From contig JABZHC010000001.1 of assembly GCA_015259035.1 (NCBI GenBank), forward strand, positions 43,690 to 107,689: a stretch of 64,000 nucleotides of DNA. The letters are read 5' to 3'. The translations under genes and the position numbers were made by a program. The notes beneath the pieces are model-generated. The model was not told the origin of the DNA. It saw only the letters and a program-made list of their open reading frames with translations, and did no database searches. Below, piece after piece: positions 19,446 to 27,950 of this stretch. Position 1 is the stretch's first letter, and every line of letters starts with the position of its first letter. This DNA comes from Atopobium sp. Its GTDB lineage: Bacteria; Actinomycetota; Coriobacteriia; Coriobacteriales; Atopobiaceae.

Positions 19446-19474
19446 AATACCATTACTTTGCCCGGTTGTGTCAA
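19446..19474 (-). promoter_or_regulatory. Promoter of the Trp leader/ECF operon
   Basis: A perfect -35 TTGACA (complement of 19469-19474) is followed 16-17 bases later by a weak -10 (TGGTAT or GGTATT, around 19446-19452). Transcription would begin about 35-40 bases before the leader ATG. The weak -10 limits confidence. Confidence 0.5.
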
Positions 19475-19534
19475 GAAATACATTAAGAAACAAATTAGAA
19501 ACTGTAAACGGTACGCGTAAAATACCGCGAGAAA

Positions 19535-19560
19535 CAAAAAGGGGTCCCGAAGGACCCCTT
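19535..19560 (-). terminator. Terminator after rpmA
   Basis: On the minus strand AAGGGGTCC-TTCG-GGACCCCTT followed by TTTG: a 9-bp stem with a stable TTCG loop, 28 bases past the rpmA stop. It isolates the ribosomal protein pair from the Trp-regulated ECF operon. Confidence 0.9.
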
Positions 19561-19587
19561 GAATGAACTGCGAATGTTCAAGAAAAC

Positions 19588-19842
19588 TTATGCCTCAGCA
19601 GCAACGACGTTAACGACGTGCTTAGCACCCTTCTTGAACTCAACAACGCCATCGCAAAGTGCAAAGAGAGTGTCATCCTTGCCGCGACCAACGTTTACGC
19701 CAGGAGTGATGTGAGTACCACGCTGACGGATGATAATCTGGCCAGCCTTGATTGCCTGACCACCGTAAATCTTAACGCCAAGGCGCTGTGCTTGTGAGTC
19801 GCGACCATTGCGGGAAGAGCCGAGACCTTTCTTGTGTGCCAT
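19588..19842 (-). CDS. rpmA: 50S ribosomal protein L27
   Basis: An 84-residue bL27 near the peptidyl transferase centre. It opens [24 protein letters not shown], the diagnostic sequence, and has the [15 protein letters not shown] block. The N-terminus begins directly with AHKK, so no Firmicute-type cleaved extension is present. It follows rplU by 38 bases. Confidence 0.98.
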   Translation of the reverse strand: MAHKKGLGSSRNGRDSQAQRLGVKIYGGQAIKAGQIIIRQRGTHITPGVNVGRGKDDTLFALCDGVVEFKKGAKHVVNVVAAEA

Positions 19843-19880
19843 AAATGCTACCTGCCTATCTCAATATCAGAAGTGACCAA

Positions 19881-20231
19881 TTACTCTGCAGACTCGTCGG
19901 ATGCCTTAGCAGCAGCCTTACGAGCGGTAGGGAGCGCGGTAACCTTCAGCTTAGTAAGGTTCTGACGGTGACCGTTGGCGCGGTGATAGCGCTTACGCTT
20001 GTGGAACTTGAAGACGAGGACCTTCTTGTCCTTGTACTGCTCAAGAACCTCACAGGTAACCTTCTTAGAGGAAAGAGTGGCAGCGTCAGCAACAACCTTC
20101 TTGCCGTCGTTAAGCATAAGAACATCAAGCTTTACCTTATCGCCAGGCTGCGCATCAAGCTTCTCGACGCTGATTACGTCGCCCTTGGCAACCTTATACT
20201 GCTTGCCACCAGTTGCTACGATTGCGTACAT
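19881..20231 (-). CDS. rplU: 50S ribosomal protein L21
   Basis: A 116-residue bL21. It starts MYAIVATGGKQYKVAKGDVISVEKL and contains VLVFKFHKRKRYHRANGHRQ, the conserved rRNA-binding hairpin. The last 15 residues are a short Ala/Glu tail beyond the usual 102-105. Preceded by a good promoter and a structured leader of about 140 bases. Confidence 0.97.
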   Translation of the reverse strand: MYAIVATGGKQYKVAKGDVISVEKLDAQPGDKVKLDVLMLNDGKKVVADAATLSSKKVTCEVLEQYKDKKVLVFKFHKRKRYHRANGHRQNLTKLKVTALPTARKAAAKASDESAE

Positions 20232-20383
20232 GTGTGTAACCCTTCATTGCTGATTCTTGCAACGATTAATACTATCTTTGCATTTCTGAAGATCCGAGCA
20301 AAGACCTTCGCCGCCGTGACCTGTGGCATCCGCGGGAAACTGTCGGTGTCCCATGTCCCTCGGCGAGAAACACAACTCGAAAT
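20232..20383 (-). other. rplU leader RNA candidate
   Basis: The 150 bases before the rplU start are markedly more GC-rich than other non-coding DNA here (GGGACACCGACAG, CCGCGGATGCC, GGTCACGGCGGCG) and carry no plausible ORF. L21 leaders that control rplU-rpmA are known in other Gram-positives. RNase E/G, often found next to these genes, is absent here. A copy of GGCGAGAA sits at 20362-20369. The structure itself was not computed. Confidence 0.4.
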
Positions 20384-20412
20384 AGTCTACTGCATATTTC
20401 AGAAAATTCCAA
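20384..20412 (-). promoter_or_regulatory. rplU promoter
   Basis: TTGGAA (complement of 20407-20412) and TAGACT (complement of 20384-20389) are separated by exactly 17 bases, a good SigA-type promoter placing the start about 145 bases upstream of rplU. Confidence 0.65.
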
Positions 20413-20426
20413 GACAAAACTACATG

Positions 20427-21248
20427 TTATAGAGGCTTCACAAGGAGTCCATTTTCTGAAACGTGTGCCTGTGAGACTCGGCACACCTTCAACGAGTCAA
20501 TGCCTTGTAGGCCATCCACTCCAGCTTGAGCTGCAATTCTTTGAGCCTCATAAATCAAAACTGCAGGTCTAAGCGCTGCTCGTGGATCTTGGAGTGTATC
20601 AAGCTCAAATGAAATACACGTTTCAGATGAGCTGTCAGAAATCTTATAGCCCGCAAACGTTGTCTCTAAATTGACCACTTTTTGCTTGTCTCCGCGCATG
20701 TACGTAAGCTCTTTTTTGGCGAGAAGATCCTCAAACCCCCAACGCAACGCGTCTGACCTAAGACCTTCTCCCAAAATGTCACATCTCCAATGAGCGGCAT
20801 TCAACCATGCTTCAAGCGCTGGCAGTGACCGATCAACGTAGCTGGCAGCAAACGGAGCAAGCGCGGGAGGCGTAGCCGACAACAACCTCTCTAACGCCTC
20901 ATCCGGGTCCACATATTCTGTGAGCTTCAAGTCAAAGTACTCAGCCTCAGACGAAGCGCCAACAGGAAGCGCCTGAGAGAACTGAACGCCCATGCGCTTT
21001 GCAAAGCCATTGCCTACCCTAAACGGCAGCTGAGCTCTACGAACACAGCGCTCAATGGTGCCAATAAGCTCAAGGTGTCCTAAAAACGCAAGGCGGTCGT
21101 CTTTCTTGTAAGCCACGCGAAGCCTAAAAATCTCTGCTCCACGTTCCGTCATAATCTCTGGCTGGATCTGCGGTCTACCAGCGCGCCAGTCTTTCTTCGC
21201 CGGTTCAACCACCTCAGGAGCTACGCTCTCTATCTGCGTATCCGTCAT
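20427..21248 (-). CDS. Radical-SAM-linked protein, DUF2344 family
   Basis: A 273-residue protein of the DUF2344 (TIGR03936) family, usually found fused or adjacent to the large radical SAM protein encoded just upstream. Signatures are LRVAYKKDDRLAFLGHLELIGTIERCVRRAQLPFRVGNGF and the ALPVGASSEAEYFDLKL block. The start overlaps the end of the radical SAM gene by four bases (ATGA), so they are co-translated. Function is not established; context beside rplU-rpmA has suggested a role in RNA or ribosome modification. Confidence 0.88.
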   Translation of the reverse strand: MTDTQIESVAPEVVEPAKKDWRAGRPQIQPEIMTERGAEIFRLRVAYKKDDRLAFLGHLELIGTIERCVRRAQLPFRVGNGFAKRMGVQFSQALPVGASSEAEYFDLKLTEYVDPDEALERLLSATPPALAPFAASYVDRSLPALEAWLNAAHWRCDILGEGLRSDALRWGFEDLLAKKELTYMRGDKQKVVNLETTFAGYKISDSSSETCISFELDTLQDPRAALRPAVLIYEAQRIAAQAGVDGLQGIDSLKVCRVSQAHVSENGLLVKPL

Positions 21249-23110
21249 GAGCGCACCCCCATCAACACGTTATCGACCTTCAAGGTCTGGCAGACTGCAC
21301 ATCCCGTACAAGAGGTAAACGTACAGTCAGGTGTAGTAACTTCATCCAGTGCTCGACGATATTCTCGCTGTAAATAGCCCTTGGAGACGCCAGGAGACGT
21401 GTGGTCCCAAGGAAGTTTTGCCTGGATATCAAAGGTTTCTGTTGCAATATCAGACAGCGAGAAACCCAGACTTTCTGCTGCCGCATTCCAAGCATCAAGA
21501 TTAAACTCGCTGGTCCATGCATCAAACTTGCAACCATTTTTCCACGCCCGGTAAATCAAATCAAAACCGTCGCGTCCCATCTTTGAAAGCGCGCCTTCTA
21601 CCAGGGACGTTCCAGAATCGTGGTAGGCAATCTTGAGTCCCCTATCGTGATTTGACGACAAGAGTAACTGCTGTCTACGCTGGGCTTCCTCACGAGAAAT
21701 CTGGCCAACCCACTGGAATGGCGTGTAGGACTTGGGCACAAATACGGCAACAGAAGCAGAAACCGTAACTCCCTTGCCGCCAATTTCTCGACCGATATCT
21801 AAAATACGCTTTGCAACTGCGGGAATAGCTTGAATATCTTCATCGGTTTCTGTTGGAAGGCCCATCATAAAGTAGAGCTTCATGCGGCGCCAGCCGTTTT
21901 CAAACGCATTTCTAGCAGCCGATTCAAGATCATCCTCGGTAACATTTTTGTTGATGACGTCACGCATGCGCTGAGAGCCTGCTTCTGGAGCAAACGTCAG
22001 TCCGCCGCGCCTTGAAGTAGAAACAGCGTCTGCCATCTCCGCGCCAAACGCGTCCATACGCTGGGAAGGAATGGAGATTCGCACGCCGCGTTTACGCAGG
22101 TCAGAATTCATACGACGAAGAATATAGCCACATTGAGAGTGGTCTGTTGTGGAGAGCGACGTGAGCGAAACCTCATCATAGCCGCTCTTCAGAAGACCCT
22201 CCTCACCTGCTTTAACAATCTGCTGAGCCGGGCGCTCACGAACAGGGCGATACGTCATACCAGCCTGACAGAACCTACAGCCACGAGCACAGCCGCGCTG
22301 AATCTCAAGCGCCAGCCTGTCTTGCACAATCTCGGTATACGGAACAATGCGCTGGGCCACTGGGTCAGTCACCGAAAGATCTGGCAGACAGCGCTTATAG
22401 ACCACGCTTGGAGCGTCACTTCCCTCTTTAGGGACCGCGTAACCCCAGCGTGTTGCGGTATCGTCCTTCACAATCTGATAGAGCGATGGCACGTAAACGC
22501 CCTGAATCTGAGACAGCCTCTGCAAAATCTCTTGGCGAGAAACTCCTTCAAGCTTGGAAGTTCTCACGCACTCACACATCTCTACCAGTGCTTCTTCGCC
22601 ATCGCCCAAAAGAATGGCATCAAAAAGAGGAGCCACGGGTTCTGAGTTCCAAACAGATGGGCCGCCACCAAAAATAAGTGGATCTTCTTCATCACGCTCT
22701 TCGGAAAGCTTTGGAATACCTGCTAGATCAAGCGTTTCTATAATATTGGTGGCAATCATTTCATGCGCAAGGGTGAAGCCCACCACATCAAAAGATGCTA
22801 AAGGCGCGGCACCCTCCAAAGAGAGCAAAGGAACATTGCGCTTACGCATGAAAGCTGCCATATCAGTCCAAGGCAGATAGGCGCGCTCACAAGAAATATA
22901 AGGCGCCTTATTCAGGGCGTTATACAAAATAGCGATGCCCAGATTAGGCTGACCTACCTCGTACACGTCGGCGTAAACCATACAAACGTGAAAAGGGCCT
23001 TCTTGCTCCTCTACCGCTCCCCACTCGTGATTCAAATACCTTGAGGGTTTCTCGACATGCGGAAGCATAGGCTCAATGAGATGGAAGAGATTTTCTCGTT
23101 TAACACGCAC
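21245..23110 (-). CDS. Large radical SAM protein (TIGR03960-type)
   Basis: A 621-residue radical SAM enzyme of unknown reaction. The 4Fe-4S site is CARGCRFCQAG (CxxxCxxC) in the middle of the chain, followed by TYRPVRERPAQQIV and FAPEAGSQRMRDVINK. The N-terminal third (GEEALVEMCE and FGGGPSVWNSEPVAPLFDA) has a B12-binding-like Rossmann pattern. A C-terminal Cys cluster is seen in CTFTSCTGCAVCQ. It partners with DUF2344 and lies in the classic mre-rod-radical SAM-rplU series. Substrate unknown. Confidence 0.88.
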   Translation of the reverse strand: MRVKRENLFHLIEPMLPHVEKPSRYLNHEWGAVEEQEGPFHVCMVYADVYEVGQPNLGIAILYNALNKAPYISCERAYLPWTDMAAFMRKRNVPLLSLEGAAPLASFDVVGFTLAHEMIATNIIETLDLAGIPKLSEERDEEDPLIFGGGPSVWNSEPVAPLFDAILLGDGEEALVEMCECVRTSKLEGVSRQEILQRLSQIQGVYVPSLYQIVKDDTATRWGYAVPKEGSDAPSVVYKRCLPDLSVTDPVAQRIVPYTEIVQDRLALEIQRGCARGCRFCQAGMTYRPVRERPAQQIVKAGEEGLLKSGYDEVSLTSLSTTDHSQCGYILRRMNSDLRKRGVRISIPSQRMDAFGAEMADAVSTSRRGGLTFAPEAGSQRMRDVINKNVTEDDLESAARNAFENGWRRMKLYFMMGLPTETDEDIQAIPAVAKRILDIGREIGGKGVTVSASVAVFVPKSYTPFQWVGQISREEAQRRQQLLLSSNHDRGLKIAYHDSGTSLVEGALSKMGRDGFDLIYRAWKNGCKFDAWTSEFNLDAWNAAAESLGFSLSDIATETFDIQAKLPWDHTSPGVSKGYLQREYRRALDEVTTPDCTFTSCTGCAVCQTLKVDNVLMGVRS

Positions 23111-23123
23111 GATAGTCTACTTT

Positions 23124-24116
23124 CTATCTTTTAGCGAGGAACTGTGTGGTTGGTATCTCTACGGTATTTGATTGTGAATTTGTATCTACTGTTGCGGCTG
23201 CGTCTGTAGAAGCACTCGAGGTGCTGGTCTTGCTTGTAGAATCAGTTGCTACCCCATCGCGCTTCTGAGCAATTTTGCGTGCATATGAGTGAATGACGCG
23301 AGCGGTCGTATGAGTTCCTGCATATCCCATGCCAGCCTTAAGCGCCCAGCCAAATCCTGGAACAGTGCCTGCGACCGTACGGGCAACCGTACGGTATCCA
23401 AAGCCCGCACCCACAACGCCGAGAAGTTCGGCGATGGTTTCAACACTCATATTGATGTTATACGCAGCGGTAATATCAAGCGCAAGTCTAATCTGGCGTG
23501 CAGTCATCAGTGGCATATCAGAGCCAGGAACAAAGGCCACAGCGCCAATAGCTGCATTTTCTTTAGCACAAGCAGCAGTTATCTGCTTGACTACTTGAGC
23601 TCTGCAAAGAGGGTATGCTGCCGCAAAAGAAACTGATTTTTCTGTTGCAGTGGCAATCCATGAAGAGAGTCGATCAAAGAGCACTTCTTCAGTAGTACCT
23701 GCAATGATGCTAATAAGCCCTGTGTTGTAGAGCGTATCAGCAATTTTTGGAGCTTCAACTGCAGACTCAACAACCACAGCACAAGGAATTGAATGACTTA
23801 CCAGCATGGTAAGAGCATCTTCATACTGTGATGTTGGCGTAGGAATAATCACCGCAATATCAGGAATAGCGGCGTTCTTTCCCGCACGACCAGTGCCTCC
23901 AGAGGTAAACGAGACGCCATCGGCAAGTTTAGAAACACGCACCGTAGCATCTGTTCTCTCTGGCATAAAATACGAATGTACAGCCAGGATAACCTCTTCA
24001 GAAGCAAGGGAATCAACGTAGATATGCGTATACGTTGGCTCAAGAGATGAAAGTGAGCCGCGGAATTCCTGCAGTACAGAAGTTGCAAGCTTGCCTAAGC
24101 TGTTTCTTTTTGCCAT
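23124..24116 (-). CDS. DUF697-type protein, possibly GTPase-less
   Basis: A 330-residue protein whose C-terminal half matches DUF697: PLMTARQIRLALDITAAYN, AELLGVVGAGFGYRTVARTV and VPGFGWALKAGMGYAGTHTTARVIHSYARK. The N-terminal half looks like a degenerate Rossmann/GTPase fold (VIIPTPTSQYEDALTMLVSHSIPCAVVV) but has no recognisable P loop. The tail is Ser/Thr rich. It sits between rodA and the radical SAM gene with 3- and 13-base gaps, so it is in the cell-shape operon. Function unknown. Confidence 0.75.
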   Translation of the reverse strand: MAKRNSLGKLATSVLQEFRGSLSSLEPTYTHIYVDSLASEEVILAVHSYFMPERTDATVRVSKLADGVSFTSGGTGRAGKNAAIPDIAVIIPTPTSQYEDALTMLVSHSIPCAVVVESAVEAPKIADTLYNTGLISIIAGTTEEVLFDRLSSWIATATEKSVSFAAAYPLCRAQVVKQITAACAKENAAIGAVAFVPGSDMPLMTARQIRLALDITAAYNINMSVETIAELLGVVGAGFGYRTVARTVAGTVPGFGWALKAGMGYAGTHTTARVIHSYARKIAQKRDGVATDSTSKTSTSSASTDAAATVDTNSQSNTVEIPTTQFLAKR

Positions 24117-24119
24117 AGC

Positions 24120-25346
24120 TTATGCCGCCTTAGTTCTATGTCTGTAAACTGACTGAACAATTCCTACAGAGACAAGCTGGGCAATCATCGATGTAGATCC
24201 AAAGCTGATAAAAGGCAATGGAATACCAGTAATAGGCATGATACCAATACACATACCAACGTTTTGCAAAACCTGGAACGACCACATGGCTGCACAACCA
24301 ACAAGCACCAGCTTAGAGAAGGTATTCTCGGTCTTCATAGCAAACAGAATGGTTGCAAAAATCATCCACGCAAAGAGTGAAAGCATAATGAATGCACCAA
24401 GGAAGCCAAACTCTTCCGAGAAGAGCGCAAAAACAAAGTCAGTGTGCGCCTCAGGTAAGAATCGTCCACTTGCCTGCGTAGCGTTACCCGGTCCCTTTCC
24501 AATAAATCCACCTGAACCTACGGCAATTTTTGCCTGCTGCAGGTTATAACCATCTCCTGACGGATCAACGGATGGATCCAAAAAGACGGTAAGGCGCTTC
24601 ATCTGGTACTCCTTAAGAATGTGAGGAATACCAGGAATCATAGAGGTTACAACAACAAGGGCTACAACGGCAACAAGCAGCAGAACGGTCACAAGAATCC
24701 AAGAACGTTTTGCGCCGGAACAAATGATGATAGTAGCTCCGATAACCAAAATAATCAGACCAGTTCCCAGGTCAGGCAAAAGCATAATGGAGCCAAATGG
24801 AACCATCAGCGTTCCACAAAGCTTTACATAGTCTCTCAGTGTTTCTACCTTGCCGTTATACTGAGCGCACACTGAAGCCATAAGGAAGATTGTGACAATC
24901 TTTCCTAGCTCAGACGGCTGAAATCTAAAGCCAACAAACGGGATATTAACCCAACCAGTCATACCCTTGACCGAGACACCAAAGCCTGGAACCTTAGGCA
25001 AAATCATCAATACAACAACGCCAACAAGCAGCACGTTTGTCATATTTGCTAGTGCTCTATAGTCATAGCGCCACATAAGCGTGGCAAAAACAAGGCCCAG
25101 GCCAATACCAAGAAGATGCCTAGGAAAACTAGCTTCGGCAATGTTCATTGATGCGGTCCAAATAACCACAATACCAATGAGGACGAGAAGAGCCGCGGGA
25201 ACAAGCTGCGCTAGATAAAGATTGTTCAGAATATTCTTACCAGTAAGTCTCTCTTTCTTAGCAAGACCGCCTGAAGGAATACCTCCTCGCTTTCTAAAGG
25301 GAGAGTTCATTCTCTGTTTTGTAACTGCAGATGAATCAAGTGCCAT
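24120..25346 (-). CDS. rodA: Rod-shape determining glycosyltransferase RodA
   Basis: A 408-residue SEDS-family polytopic membrane protein that polymerises lipid II with PBP2. About ten hydrophobic segments; signatures are FRFQPSELGKI, LLPDLGTGLI, LTVFLDPSVDPSGDGYNLQQAKIAVGSGG and GIPLPFISFGSTSMIA. Its ribosome site AAGGAGG merges with a GGCGAGAA copy in the 15-base gap after PBP2. The order mreBCD-PBP2-rodA marks it as RodA rather than FtsW. Confidence 0.94.
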   Translation of the reverse strand: MALDSSAVTKQRMNSPFRKRGGIPSGGLAKKERLTGKNILNNLYLAQLVPAALLVLIGIVVIWTASMNIAEASFPRHLLGIGLGLVFATLMWRYDYRALANMTNVLLVGVVVLMILPKVPGFGVSVKGMTGWVNIPFVGFRFQPSELGKIVTIFLMASVCAQYNGKVETLRDYVKLCGTLMVPFGSIMLLPDLGTGLIILVIGATIIICSGAKRSWILVTVLLLVAVVALVVVTSMIPGIPHILKEYQMKRLTVFLDPSVDPSGDGYNLQQAKIAVGSGGFIGKGPGNATQASGRFLPEAHTDFVFALFSEEFGFLGAFIMLSLFAWMIFATILFAMKTENTFSKLVLVGCAAMWSFQVLQNVGMCIGIMPITGIPLPFISFGSTSMIAQLVSVGIVQSVYRHRTKAA

Positions 25347-25361
25347 GGGTTTCTCGCCTCC

Positions 25362-27371
25362 TTACCTACCAACATTGTCTGGCTGATTATAAATTGCGCC
25401 AAAGACGTCTCGAACAATATACATACCAGAACCTGCGCCAGAAGGTGCGCAGTCAAGATTGGCGGCAACAACGTACTGAGGCTTATCAGCAGGCGCATAA
25501 CCAACAAACCAACCAACTGGCTCGCCAATAGACTGCTGCTCAGCAGTACCCGTCTTACCATTAACCGTGACATCAAGGTTGGTCCAGTGAATAGTCTGAG
25601 AAGCGGACTCCTCATAGACGACGCCGTAAAGACCGCGAGCAACAATGTCTCGATGCTCATCCTTTTCTTCTGGCGACAGAATGACCTCGTTTTTGTACTC
25701 AATAACAGAGCCATTACCGTTTCTGGCGTTAATACTCTTCAGAACATGTGGCTTATAAATTGGACCTCTGTTTGCAATACCACAGTATGCATTTGCCATC
25801 TGAAGACAGGTTACCAACAAGTCGCCCTGACCAATAGCAAGGTTACAGTTGTCACCACCCTGCCACTTACGAGCATCATCAGGCGAGCTGGTAAAGTAAT
25901 TCCACTTCCACTCTGCATCTGGAACGCGACCAGACGCCTCTTCTGGAAGGTCAATACCAGAAAGAGCACCAAGTCCAAAGGCACGGAATGTCTCCTGCAT
26001 GCCCTCGGGATGATCGTTGTTGTAGAAGAAGCCCTTGCCAATCTCGTAAAAGACAATGTCGCAGGAGTTGGTGATACCAGTAATAAGGTTAACGGTACCG
26101 TGACCAGAAAGCAGCCAGCAGTGCATACCGTACTGCTCGCCAAATCCTGTCCAAAAACCTGTGCAATACCAGCTGGAATTTCCATCACAAATACCGTACT
26201 TGAGTCCAGCAAAGGTAGTAAGCGCCTTGATAGTAGAACCAGTTGGATACTGACCGGCAATAGCGCGGTTCATCAGCGGGTAGTTTGCCTCTTCAGAAGA
26301 AAGCGTATCCCAGTCAGAGCTGGCAATACCGCCAACAAACATTGAAGGAGAATACGTTGGGTAACTTGCCATAGCAATGACTTCACCGTTAGTACAATCA
26401 AGCGCCACCACGCTTGCGCTACGACCCTGGAAGTCTTGAGACCTAACCGTGTTGATAACACTGACAAGCGATGCTTCTGCAGCTTTTTGAATGTTAGCGT
26501 CAATGGTTAAGACAACATCTGAGCCGCTCTGAGGAGCAATAGACGTTGAGTGCGACAATACATTACCAGCGGCGTCAACATACACCGTTTGCTCACCACG
26601 AACGCCCTGAAGAGCGGACTCGTACTGATACTCAACACCCGTTTGTCCCACGATGTCGCCATGGGCATATACAAAGCCGCCATCTGCAGTTTTACTGCTT
26701 TCAAGCTGCTCTTGCGTAACAGTGCCAGTATAGCCAACAACATGAGCTGCAAGGGAACCGTTTGGATAGGCGCGCTGCGTACGTTCCTCAATTGAAACAC
26801 CGTCAAGCAAAGCACCGTGAGCGTAAATGTAGGCAACTACGCGCCTCGATACGTCTACAGAAACAGTACGAAGCGCCTGAGCACCATCTGAGGTATCCAT
26901 AATTTTTCTGCGCACCGCCAGCATGGGCATGCCCAAAAGGTTGGCAAGAATTTGCAGTTTAACGTAGTCTTCTGCAACATCTGCTCGAGCTACTACCGTT
27001 GGACTTGGCCTGTTGGTAACAATCTCCACGCCATTTCTGTCCAGAATACGGCCACGAGGCGCTGCGGTGGTAACCGTGCGCGTACGGTTGCGCTCTGCTT
27101 GCTCGGTATAGTCAGCTGACGATAAGAGCTGCATGGTCCAAAGACGACCAATAAGCACAGCAAACATGCCACCAACAGCAATTGCAAATCCGATAAGTCT
27201 GGACGAGAGGGTTTTCTCGGCAGAGCCGTCAGAACCACCAGACGCCTTGGGAGCGCCGCCACCAATATCAAAGGTAAACGGTGAATCTTTTCTACCAAAG
27301 GTAAGGTAAACAATAATCAAACCAATTGCTGCAACAGCGCAACAAGCAAGGATAACAAGGGTGAAATTCAT
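25362..27371 (-). CDS. mrdA: Penicillin-binding protein 2 (elongation transpeptidase)
   Basis: A 669-residue class B PBP cross-linking peptidoglycan during elongation. Two hydrophobic N-terminal segments are seen (about residues 4-25 and 60-77), one more than the usual single anchor, separated by a Gly/Ser linker. Then the pedestal (RGRILDRNGVEIVTNRPSP) and the transpeptidase motifs: PTGSTIKALT (active Ser in SxxK), TNSCDIVFYEIG (SxD), KTGTAEQQ (KTG). Adjacent to rodA and mreD, its functional partners. Confidence 0.95.
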   Translation of the reverse strand: MNFTLVILACCAVAAIGLIIVYLTFGRKDSPFTFDIGGGAPKASGGSDGSAEKTLSSRLIGFAIAVGGMFAVLIGRLWTMQLLSSADYTEQAERNRTRTVTTAAPRGRILDRNGVEIVTNRPSPTVVARADVAEDYVKLQILANLLGMPMLAVRRKIMDTSDGAQALRTVSVDVSRRVVAYIYAHGALLDGVSIEERTQRAYPNGSLAAHVVGYTGTVTQEQLESSKTADGGFVYAHGDIVGQTGVEYQYESALQGVRGEQTVYVDAAGNVLSHSTSIAPQSGSDVVLTIDANIQKAAEASLVSVINTVRSQDFQGRSASVVALDCTNGEVIAMASYPTYSPSMFVGGIASSDWDTLSSEEANYPLMNRAIAGQYPTGSTIKALTTFAGLKYGICDGNSSWYCTGFWTGFGEQYGMHCWLLSGHGTVNLITGITNSCDIVFYEIGKGFFYNNDHPEGMQETFRAFGLGALSGIDLPEEASGRVPDAEWKWNYFTSSPDDARKWQGGDNCNLAIGQGDLLVTCLQMANAYCGIANRGPIYKPHVLKSINARNGNGSVIEYKNEVILSPEEKDEHRDIVARGLYGVVYEESASQTIHWTNLDVTVNGKTGTAEQQSIGEPVGWFVGYAPADKPQYVVAANLDCAPSGAGSGMYIVRDVFGAIYNQPDNVGR

Positions 27372-27380
27372 ACTAACCCC

Positions 27381-27941
27381 TTATTTAAGGCGCTGTGGAG
27401 CTCGGTGAGATCCGCGGTAGAGCGAAGTTCCACCCAAAGATGAATGAGACCTTTGGGAATGAGAAAGTACATAGAAAACAGGCAGCGTTGCCAAAATGGT
27501 AAACAACATGGTGGGGAAAGACTTAAACAGCAGCCCCTCAAAGAAGTTGCCACCAGAGCCAATCAAAGAATTAATGAGCTGATACATAAAGGTGACACCA
27601 AAAGTTTGAAGGGCAACAAAACCCATAGAGGTACCAAAATTGCCAGAGATTCTGTCTCTTACCTCTTGGCCCATGAAATAAGAACTGACCACAAGCAAGA
27701 GTGCCATGAGGCCAATAGGATTAGCAGAAGTCAAATCATAGATAAGACCAGCAATAAAGCCGCATATCACGCCAGTTTTACCACCATATCTCAGCGCAAT
27801 AGCTGCTGAGAAAATAAGTGCAAAATTGATAACTCCCCCACCAAAAGCAACCTGTGGTGTAAGCATAATCTGCAAAATGAAGCAAACAACAGCAAGAACG
27901 ACGATGCTGCGTGTGTTTTTATTTCTATCAGAAACCTGCAT
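27381..27941 (-). CDS. mreD: Rod shape-determining protein MreD
   Basis: A 186-residue integral membrane protein with about five hydrophobic segments, of the weakly conserved MreD family. Clues are FALIFSAAIALRYGGKTGVICGFIAGLIYDLTSANPIGLMALLLV, a family-like pattern, and placement between mreC and PBP2. The C-terminal 25 residues are basic and hydrophilic, longer than usual. Ribosome site AGGGGG precedes the ATG. Confidence 0.88.
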   Translation of the reverse strand: MQVSDRNKNTRSIVVLAVVCFILQIMLTPQVAFGGGVINFALIFSAAIALRYGGKTGVICGFIAGLIYDLTSANPIGLMALLLVVSSYFMGQEVRDRISGNFGTSMGFVALQTFGVTFMYQLINSLIGSGGNFFEGLLFKSFPTMLFTILATLPVFYVLSHSQRSHSSLGGTSLYRGSHRAPQRLK

Positions 27942-27950
27942 GCATCCCCC

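Noticed and set aside
19304..19537. 77-codon minus frame covering the Trp leader region
   Set aside because: It reads the TGG codons as Gly-Gly and spans a terminator; the 20-codon WWW frame with the good ribosome site explains the sequence better.
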